Positions 22,290 through 28,603 of a DNA stretch of 28,603 bases are shown here, piece after piece. Source of the DNA: Eubacterium sp. UBA3782 (GTDB lineage: Bacteria; Bacillota; Clostridia; Lachnospirales; Lachnospiraceae). The stretch covers positions 21,593 to 50,195 of the forward strand of contig DFFG01000089.1 of assembly GCA_002368795.1 (NCBI GenBank), written 5' to 3'. The translations under genes were made by a program, and so were the position numbers. How positions within the stretch are numbered: position 1 is the stretch's first letter; every line of letters begins with the position of its first letter. Below the pieces are notes generated by a model, which was not told where the DNA came from, made no database searches, and worked only from the letters and a program-made list of their open reading frames with translations.

Positions 22290-25205
22290 TTAATTCAGCG
22301 GACGGACGACCGACAACCGGTCGGCATCCTTCTCCAAAACGGCCTCGCTGCCGATCACGCAGATCTCTCCTGCCCGGATGATGGCTTCCACGGGCTCCGC
22401 AAGAGCCGCGATGTCCTCCGGCTTTGCATCCAGGACTTCATCTCTCTCCCGCTGGATATCCTCAATGGTCGTGCCCCGGAGGTAACAGCTCAGCGCATAA
22501 TCCGCCATGGCCGAGGCGCTAAGCGGCGTATCCAGTTCGCCGACCGCGCCGATGATGTACTTGGTCATCGTCCGCTCATCTGCGGCGAAGCTGCGAAGAT
22601 AATCGGGCAGATCCCGGTATACATCCAGCGTGCGGGCCAGATGCGGATCCCGGTAGGACACCAGGAAGGCATCTCCGTTCCTGCCAAAGGAACTCATGCA
22701 TCCATAGGCGCCGCCCAGAACGCGGAGATTCATCCACAGATAATCGTAGTTGAGGATCACCCGCAGGATACGGAAGGCTCCGGTATAGGAATAGCCGGCG
22801 CTGCGGAAATTGCCGGCAGCGGCGACGTACTGTACCTGGCCGGAGGTCCTGAAGCCCTCGTTCTTTTTCTCCGGCTGCCAGGAAAAGCTTCCCGTCCGGA
22901 CCTCCCTGGTGCTGAGCACAGGCCGCAGGGCGGATACATTTTCCTCGATGGTGCCAAAGCCGTCCTCATCGGCGGTAAGGACCACGGTCATATTCTCCGG
23001 ACGGAAGATCATCTGCATCAGCTCGCCCAGGCGGGCAGAGATCTCCTCTTTCTTCTCATCAAAATTCTTCTCCAGCTCCTCCAGCAGATGGTAGAAGCCG
23101 ATCCGGCTCGTCGCGTCGGTCCAGCCATGATAAGACGAATGGTAAGAGCTGGCCCGAATGGCTGCGGAAACATGGCCGCCGGCAGGAATGCTCTGCTGCA
23201 GGCCCGACTTTGCCCTGGCAAGCAGCTCATGAAGCCGCTTGTATTCATCCAGCTTCGAAGTGCCCAGGATCTCCCGGATCATATCAAAGACAAATCCCTC
23301 CTTCGGGAACAGGTACTTTGCCCGGATCCCAAAGAAGAACTGGTCGCCCGGCGCATCCTTTTTTCCGGAGGCAGGAACGCTCATCAGACCAAAGCTGATG
23401 CCGCCGCTGTTCGCATTGATCTCGTGGAACAGCTCACCATAGCCAAAATGTTCTGTGCTCACCTTGCCAAGGACCCTCTCCAGGATCCCCAGGTAGGGAA
23501 CCAGATCATCCGGCACGCGGCTCACATCAAACAGCAGCTGCAGGTACCCGATCCCGTTGGTCAGGTAATGCTGCTTCAGGAACAGGCCGCCTTCAATGCT
23601 GCACTCTTCGGTACACAGCTTCCGCTGTGTTTCCCGTGCGATATCGCTCCGGGACAGAAGGGGAAGCAGGGCCAGGGTCTCCGGAGTATCCTCTTCCTCC
23701 TGATAAGCCTTCAGCTCGGCCGTCTCCCGGACGATGGTCCGGATCTCCTCCGCGGAGAGCGCTGCCTTGCGAGCAGCGAGCGCGCGGGCCGTCTCCTCCT
23801 CTTTTCTGGCAGCCAGACCGCGGCTTGGCCGCAGGGTGACGATGGCACCGTGGGGGTTATGAAGAAGCGTATCCCGGATCAGCTGCTCAAAGTAGCCTTC
23901 CTTTGCTTTCTGCCCCAGTTCTTCAAAGATCGTGATCTCCTTCAGATAGGAGAAAGGATCCCGCTCGTCATACAGCCAGCTGTCGAAGATGTTGATGCCG
24001 TAGATCAGTCCTCTGGAATAGGAAGAAAAATCAGCCTCCCGGAAGCGGAACTCGAAATAGTTGATGCCGGAAGCCAGTGCCTTCGGGTCCAGGCCTTCCT
24101 CCGCAAGCTTTTCCAGTGTACTCTCAATAACAGACAGGAAGCGGTCCTTGTCCTCTGCCTCGGCATTTCTGGCTACGATCTCAAAGAATGGCTGCAGCAG
24201 GCCGTCGCTGAAGCTTCCCTCGATGGATTTGCCGATCCCGGCATCCAGAAGGGCTTCCTTCACCGGAGCGCCCGGTGCATCCAGAAGCACGTACTCCAGG
24301 ATCGAGAAAGCGACATTTTTCAGCACATCGCTGCTGTCGCTGACGACCACCGCCCGGGACAGATAGGTATTTTCCTCCAGCGGGTCATCGTCCAGGATCG
24401 GGTATTCACCCGTAAACTCCCGCATCGCCGGAAACGGTGTCTGCATCGGGATATCCGAGGTGACCTCCCGCCGGTCAAAGGCGGACAGGTATTCTCTGTC
24501 GATCCAGTCCAGCTTTTCTTCCATATCCATGTCGCCATACAGATAGATATAGCAGTTGGAGGGATGGTAGTAGGCCCGGTGGAAATCCAGAAACTCCTCA
24601 TAGGAAAGCTCCGGGATCACATCCGGATCTCCTCCGGACTCTACGCCGTAGGGCGTATCCGGGAAAAGGAGATTGAAGACGGTCCTCTCCAAAACCTCAT
24701 CGGCAGAAGAAAAAGCACCCTTCATCTCGTTGTATACAACACCGTTGAAGGTCAGCGGATCCTCCTCGTTCTCCAGATGATAGTGCCAGCCCTCCTGACG
24801 GAAGATCTTCTCGTTTTCATAGATCTTCGGATGGAACACAGCGTCCAGATAGACGTCCATCAGATTCTGGAAATCTGTATCGTTGCAGCTGGCCACCGGA
24901 AACATGGTCTTGTCCGGATAGGTCATTGCGTTCAGAAAGGTATTTAGTGAGCCCTTGGCCAGCTCGACAAAAGGATCCTTCAGCGGGAACTTGTCGGAAC
25001 CGCAGAGCACGGTATGCTCGATGATGTGGGCCACGCCCGTTGAGTTCTTCGGGGGTGTGCGGAAGGCAATGTTGAATACCTTGTTCTTGTCGTCATTGGA
25101 AAGGAGCGCGACACGGGCCCCCGTTTTTTTATGGATCAGCAGGGTGCCCTTTGCATGGACATCCCCGATCATTTCCTCGCTGATCACCTCATAAGCATTA
25201 AGCAA
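22290..25205 (-). CDS. M16C zinc metallopeptidase (PreP/insulinase-like)
   Basis: A 971-residue peptidase of the M16C group, which closes around unfolded peptides and degrades them. The inverted zinc motif HIIEH is at residues 60-64, with the third-ligand region VVYNEMKGAFSS further on. The rest follows the family: VLLDAPGAPVKEAL, a long helical linker (about 430-530) and the C-terminal half with RVLGGAYGCMSSFGRNG. The length is normal (about 970). The start is TTG, 10 nt after AGGAGG and 2 nt after the stop of the sseB-like gene. It has no signal peptide, so it acts in the cytoplasm. The exact substrates are unknown; in related bacteria it is annotated as a presequence-protease-like enzyme. 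Confidence 0.92.
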   Translation of the reverse strand: MLNAYEVISEEMIGDVHAKGTLLIHKKTGARVALLSNDDKNKVFNIAFRTPPKNSTGVAHIIEHTVLCGSDKFPLKDPFVELAKGSLNTFLNAMTYPDKTMFPVASCNDTDFQNLMDVYLDAVFHPKIYENEKIFRQEGWHYHLENEEDPLTFNGVVYNEMKGAFSSADEVLERTVFNLLFPDTPYGVESGGDPDVIPELSYEEFLDFHRAYYHPSNCYIYLYGDMDMEEKLDWIDREYLSAFDRREVTSDIPMQTPFPAMREFTGEYPILDDDPLEENTYLSRAVVVSDSSDVLKNVAFSILEYVLLDAPGAPVKEALLDAGIGKSIEGSFSDGLLQPFFEIVARNAEAEDKDRFLSVIESTLEKLAEEGLDPKALASGINYFEFRFREADFSSYSRGLIYGINIFDSWLYDERDPFSYLKEITIFEELGQKAKEGYFEQLIRDTLLHNPHGAIVTLRPSRGLAARKEEETARALAARKAALSAEEIRTIVRETAELKAYQEEEDTPETLALLPLLSRSDIARETQRKLCTEECSIEGGLFLKQHYLTNGIGYLQLLFDVSRVPDDLVPYLGILERVLGKVSTEHFGYGELFHEINANSGGISFGLMSVPASGKKDAPGDQFFFGIRAKYLFPKEGFVFDMIREILGTSKLDEYKRLHELLARAKSGLQQSIPAGGHVSAAIRASSYHSSYHGWTDATSRIGFYHLLEELEKNFDEKKEEISARLGELMQMIFRPENMTVVLTADEDGFGTIEENVSALRPVLSTREVRTGSFSWQPEKKNEGFRTSGQVQYVAAAGNFRSAGYSYTGAFRILRVILNYDYLWMNLRVLGGAYGCMSSFGRNGDAFLVSYRDPHLARTLDVYRDLPDYLRSFAADERTMTKYIIGAVGELDTPLSASAMADYALSCYLRGTTIEDIQRERDEVLDAKPEDIAALAEPVEAIIRAGEICVIGSEAVLEKDADRLSVVRPLN

Positions 25206-25207
25206 TC

Positions 25208-26032
25208 CTATACTTCCTCCTGTCCGTATCTCTTCTGCATCTGGGCAAGCTGCTCCTTGCTGAGGATCAGATTGAAGCCTGCCGGGTTGAAGACAAAGCC
25301 CTCCGAATCCTTTACCAGAAAACTGGCCAGCTTATCATAGGGAACTGTCATCATCTCCAGCTTCATGCCCTTGTTTTTCGCATTGAACCGCTGCAGTTCA
25401 CCGACCTCGGTGTAGACCGGCTGATAGGTCTTTCCGTTGGGCGTCTTTACCAGCGGGATCTTTACCTTCTGGCTGGGATCCTTCGGATTCCATTTGCCCT
25501 TGATGTTTGAGACATCAAAGGTGAGGATCAGCTTCGCCTGCAGCAGATTGTGGGCCATCTCCTCCTCCAGATCATGGAGGTGCTTCTTCTCCTCGTTATT
25601 TCTCTCCACCGGGCGGGACAGCTCCTGCATGAAATAGAGGCCCGTCAGCTGAAGCGTCGGGTTGGCCTGGGGCACCTTCGCCTCCGCCATCTTTTCCAGA
25701 TCGGGCTTTGGCACCAGCTTGTCCAGCTGCAGCCGGATCGGCGCACCCTGATCCTGGAAGATCACGGCATTTACGCCCAAAAGATGCAGGCTGCCCAGGA
25801 AATTGCGCACAGCCTTGCCGGGCAGAATGGCGATCTGCAGGGCAAACTTCTCCAGGACATATTTATGCATGAAGGTCTGTGCCATCTCCTTCGTCGTAAA
25901 CATATAGATCTGGTCGTCAAAGGTCTCGTCATCGCACTCGATAAAGGGGAGATGCGTATAGGCGGAGAACAGGACGCAGACAGACTCGTAGGATTCTATT
26001 TTTTTGATCAGAAAGCTGTTATCGATAGCCAT
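25208..26032 (-). CDS. SseB-family protein
   Basis: A 274-residue protein with SseB-type segments at both ends. The N-terminal part (about 17-60) holds VCVLFSAYTHLPFIECDDE and the YMFTTKEMAQTF motif. The C-terminal part (about 190-265) holds KIPLVKTPNGKTYQPVYTEV and GFVFNPAGFNLILS, the family's hallmark. No catalytic residues or membrane segments are visible. Enterobacterial SseB helps or controls type III secretion or rhodanese-like functions, but Firmicutes members have no established role, so I give none. It is the first gene of the unit with the M16C peptidase, era and recO, and has a strong promoter. Confidence 0.75.
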   Translation of the reverse strand: MAIDNSFLIKKIESYESVCVLFSAYTHLPFIECDDETFDDQIYMFTTKEMAQTFMHKYVLEKFALQIAILPGKAVRNFLGSLHLLGVNAVIFQDQGAPIRLQLDKLVPKPDLEKMAEAKVPQANPTLQLTGLYFMQELSRPVERNNEEKKHLHDLEEEMAHNLLQAKLILTFDVSNIKGKWNPKDPSQKVKIPLVKTPNGKTYQPVYTEVGELQRFNAKNKGMKLEMMTVPYDKLASFLVKDSEGFVFNPAGFNLILSKEQLAQMQKRYGQEEV

Positions 26033-26079
26033 CGCCGGATTGATTCCTTTCCCATGTGTCGTTGCATTTACAACCCCAT

Positions 26080-26109
26080 ATTATAGCATAGTGCCTGTAT
26101 GCAGGTCAA
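26080..26109 (-). promoter_or_regulatory. promoter of the sseB-peptidase-era-recO unit
   Basis: On the minus strand TTGACC (26109-26104) and a perfect TATAAT (26085-26080) are 18 nt apart, about 48 nt before the sseB-like start. This is one of the best promoter matches in the window. Confidence 0.75.
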
Positions 26110-26120
26110 AGCAAACAAAA

Positions 26121-26224
26121 CGGGCTGCCGCACCGTTATACCGTCGCCCTGCATCCGCCAGAAAAGAGCGTTTGCTCGATTCTGTCAGATGCTGCAGCGT
26201 GGTATATCTGGTGCGGCAGCCCCG
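26121..26224. terminator. 104-nt long hairpin after nifJ
   Basis: GGGCTGCCGCAC (26122-26133) pairs with GTGCGGCAGCCC (26211-26222). Further in, TATACC pairs with GGTATA (26137-26142, 26201-26206), GCATC with GATGC (26151-26155, 26188-26192), and GAGC-GTTT-GCTC caps the loop. It starts about 50 nt after the nifJ stop. The following CAAAACG side has little T-run on the minus strand (CCCGTTTTGTTTGC), which is a moderate T-tract, so it could be a terminator. Confidence 0.6.
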
Positions 26225-26273
26225 CTTTATCGGATCAGTCGTGCCCATCAGGCAGACCGTCGGTCAGAGCCTC

Positions 26274-28603
26274 TTAGCCCTCTTCCGGTCCATACAGCTT
26301 GATCAGTTTGTTGAGGTAGGTGTATCTTGCCTCTGCCTCTTCCTTGTTCTTTGCCTGCAGAGCCTCTGCCTTGGCCGGGTTCGCACGCTTCAGAGAATTG
26401 TAGCGGACCTCGCCGTTCAGGAACTCGTAGTAATCTCCGGTCGGAGCCTTGGAGTCCAGAATGAAGGCAGGCTTGCCCTCTGCTGCCAGAGCCGGGTTGA
26501 AGCGGAACAGATGCCAGTATCCGGCCTTGACTGCCAGCTCTTCCTCGGTGATGGACTTGCCCATGCCCTTGCGGATACCGTGGTTAATACACGGAGCGTA
26601 AGCGATGATCAGGGACGGACCCGGATATGCCTCAGCCTCTGCAATGGTCTTAACAGCCTGGTTGAAGTCTCCGCCGATGGCGATCTGAGCAACGTATACA
26701 TAGCCGTAGCTCATGATGATGGAGGCAAGGTCTTTCTTCTTGACCTCCTTGCCGCCTGCAGCGAACTGAGCGACAGCGCCGGTCGGTGTAGCCTTGGAGG
26801 ACTGTCCGCCGGTATTGGAGTAAACCTCGGTATCGACAACAAGGATGTTGATATCTCTGCCGGAAGCAAGGACATGATCCAGTCCGCCAAAGCCGATATC
26901 GTAGCCCCAGCCGTCACCGCCGAATACCCAGTTCGACTTCTTGGCCAGGAAATCCTTGTTCTCTACAACATACTCAGCAGCTTCGCTCTTCTCGCCAGCC
27001 AGTACCTCGACCAGCTTGTCGGTAGCGACTCTGTTCTCAGCGCCGAGAGCCATGGTATCGATCCAGTTCTGGCATGCAGCCTTGACCTCGTCGGAACCGT
27101 TTGCTGCGATCTCCTCGACCTTGGTCTTCAGCTCTGCACGGATCGCTCTCTGAGCCAGGAGCATACCGAAGCCAAACTCTGCAGCGTCCTCAAACAGGGA
27201 GTTGGACCATGCCGGACCTCTGCCTGCCTTGTTGACGGTGTAAGGAGTGGACGGTGAGCTGTTGCCCCAGATGGAAGTACATCCGGTTGCGTTACCGATC
27301 AGCATACGATCACCGAACAGCTGGGTGATCAGCTTCACGTACGGAGTCTCGCCGCAGCCTGCGCAAGCGCCGGAGAACTCAAGGAGCGGCTGTTTGAACT
27401 GGCTGCCCTTGACGGTGGTAGCTTTAAATTTCTCGACAACGTCGGTCTTCTCCGGAAGAGTAACGGCATAGTCAAAGGCCTTCTGCTGATCCAGAGCATC
27501 TGCAAGAGGAGTCATGACCAGAGCCTTTGCACCCTTCTTGCCCGGGCATACGTTCTCACAGGAACCGCAGCCTGTGCAGTCGAGAGAGGAGATCTGGATA
27601 CCGAAACGGTATGCCGGATCCTTCATGCCGGTCAGCGGGAGTGTCTTGAAGCCTTCCGGAGCAGCAGCTGCCTCTTCCTCAGTCAGAGCGAAGGGACGGA
27701 TGGCTGCGTGCGGGCAGACGAAGGAACATCTGTTACACTGGATGCAGTTCTCAAGATTCCATACCGGAACGTTGACGGCGATGCCGCGCTTCTCGTATGC
27801 AGAGGTACCGGACGGAGTGGAACCATCGACATAATCCTTGAATGCGGAAACAGGAAGCTTGTTGCCCTCCTGTGCGCTGACAGCTGCCTGGATGCTGTTA
27901 ACGAACTTGACAGCGTCCTCACGGCCGGTCTCGGTGTGGATCATATCAAGGCCTTCATCGGCTGCATCTGCCCAGCTGGCCGGGATCTCTACCTCGTGGA
28001 TCTGCTTTGCGCCTTCCTCGATGGCTGCCCAGTTCTTCTGAACGATGTCGTCGCCCTTACGGCCGTAGGTTGCCTTTGCAGCAGCCTTCATCAGATCGAT
28101 GGCGGTATCCTCCGGGATGATGCCTGCCAGCTTGAAGAAAGCAGACTGAAGGATGGTGTTGATACGGGTCGGTCCCATGCCAACTTCGATACCGATCTTA
28201 ACGCCGTCGATGGTGTAGAATTTGATGTTGTGCTTTGCGATGTATGCCTTGACCTGGCCGGGGATATGCTCCTCCAGTCCCTCAGCATCCCACGGGCAGT
28301 TCAGAAGGAAGGTACCGCCGTCGACCAGCTCCTGGACCATATTGTACTTGGTTATGTAGGACGGATTGTGGCAGGCCACGAAATTCGCTCTCTTGATCAG
28401 GTAGGTGGACTTGATCGGCTTCTTTCCGAAACGGAGGTGGGACATGGTCACGCCGCCGGACTTCTTGGAGTCATAATCAAAGTAAGCCTGGGCATACATA
28501 TCGGTGTTGTCACCGATGATCTTGATGGAGTTCTTGTTAGAACCGACAGTACCGTCAGCACCAAGGCCCCAGAACTTGCAGCAGATTGTTCCCTCGGGAG
28601 TTG
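26274..28603 (-). CDS. nifJ: pyruvate:ferredoxin (flavodoxin) oxidoreductase, 3' part
   Basis: About 776 codons of the C-terminal portion; the gene runs off the window edge, with reading frame in phase from 28601. The enzyme converts pyruvate and CoA to acetyl-CoA, CO2 and reduced ferredoxin, central to anaerobic fermentation. Visible are the gamma-like FWGLGADGTVGSNKNS segment at the edge, two ferredoxin-type clusters (CIQCNRCSFVCP and CTGCGSCENVCP), the CAGCGETPYVKL cluster region, and the TPP-binding GDGWGYDIGFGG with VYSNTGGQSSKATPTG. The usual full length is about 1170-1190 residues, so roughly 400 are missing. It ends in TAA at 26276-26274. No flavodoxin or ferredoxin gene is adjacent. 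Confidence 0.96.
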   Translation of the reverse strand, partial: TPEGTICCKFWGLGADGTVGSNKNSIKIIGDNTDMYAQAYFDYDSKKSGGVTMSHLRFGKKPIKSTYLIKRANFVACHNPSYITKYNMVQELVDGGTFLLNCPWDAEGLEEHIPGQVKAYIAKHNIKFYTIDGVKIGIEVGMGPTRINTILQSAFFKLAGIIPEDTAIDLMKAAAKATYGRKGDDIVQKNWAAIEEGAKQIHEVEIPASWADAADEGLDMIHTETGREDAVKFVNSIQAAVSAQEGNKLPVSAFKDYVDGSTPSGTSAYEKRGIAVNVPVWNLENCIQCNRCSFVCPHAAIRPFALTEEEAAAAPEGFKTLPLTGMKDPAYRFGIQISSLDCTGCGSCENVCPGKKGAKALVMTPLADALDQQKAFDYAVTLPEKTDVVEKFKATTVKGSQFKQPLLEFSGACAGCGETPYVKLITQLFGDRMLIGNATGCTSIWGNSSPSTPYTVNKAGRGPAWSNSLFEDAAEFGFGMLLAQRAIRAELKTKVEEIAANGSDEVKAACQNWIDTMALGAENRVATDKLVEVLAGEKSEAAEYVVENKDFLAKKSNWVFGGDGWGYDIGFGGLDHVLASGRDINILVVDTEVYSNTGGQSSKATPTGAVAQFAAGGKEVKKKDLASIIMSYGYVYVAQIAIGGDFNQAVKTIAEAEAYPGPSLIIAYAPCINHGIRKGMGKSITEEELAVKAGYWHLFRFNPALAAEGKPAFILDSKAPTGDYYEFLNGEVRYNSLKRANPAKAEALQAKNKEEAEARYTYLNKLIKLYGPEEG

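Noticed and set aside
21483..24947. A plus-strand open frame of about 1150 codons across era and the M16C peptidase gene.
   Set aside because: It lies wholly opposite clear genes and has no ribosome site. Long antisense frames arise here because the codon use of the real genes avoids stops on the other strand. The same applies to 15392-17422 (opposite valS) and 5652-7343 (opposite the GH18 gene).

Overview
The window looks like a chromosomal segment of a Gram-positive, anaerobic Clostridia, most plausibly a Lachnospiraceae-like gut bacterium. Evidence: a T-box leader in front of valS, a cobalamin riboswitch, MecA, WhiA, RapZ, a Crh/HPr-type protein, two-domain Sua5, a DivIVA-like coiled-coil protein, an M16C peptidase and pyruvate:ferredoxin oxidoreductase, in moderately GC-rich DNA with A/G-rich ribosome binding sites. 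I assigned this from gene content by reading; no database search was run. I saw no prophage, insertion sequence, CRISPR array, tRNA or rRNA.

Layout. Nearly everything is on the minus strand; only the cut-off gene at the left edge and mecA are on the plus strand. (1) 1-119: 3' end of a plus-strand gene with a Cys-cluster tail. (2) 180-390: two diverged copies of a structured repeat in a convergent gap. (3) 402-7373, minus: GH18/SH3 protein, DivIVA-like protein, Sua5, RpiB, Upp, dCMP deaminase, a membrane coiled-coil protein and uridine phosphorylase; the nucleotide salvage genes cluster here. (4) 7539-8918: a small unknown gene with a 15-codon leader ORF, divergent from mecA. (5) 9079-18228, minus: T-box, valS, folC, a 51-residue protein, a TPR membrane protein, murB, rapZ, whiA and a Crh-like HPr, with very short gaps inside the runs valS-folC-51 aa-TPR and rapZ-whiA-crh. 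(6) 18240-18933: a cobalamin riboswitch with its own promoter but no intact gene after it, a structured stretch, a terminator and a short possible gene remnant. (7) rhaB with its own promoter and a perfect palindromic operator. (8) sseB-like, M16C peptidase, era and recO as one minus-strand unit. (9) 26274-28603: the 3' part of nifJ.

How the parts work together. The valS-to-crh block couples tRNA charging, folate, cell wall precursor synthesis (murB) and the rapZ-whiA-crh trio known from Bacillus, where the same neighbours link carbon status, UDP-GlcNAc sensing and division. The Crh-like protein has Glu at position 15 and keeps Ser46, so it should be regulatory rather than a PTS carrier.

The most unusual parts are the orphan cobalamin riboswitch (18698-18893) with about 250 nt of folded RNA and a terminator after it; the duplicated structured repeat at 180-367; and a recurring pattern of long-armed, long-looped hairpins placed shortly after stop codons.
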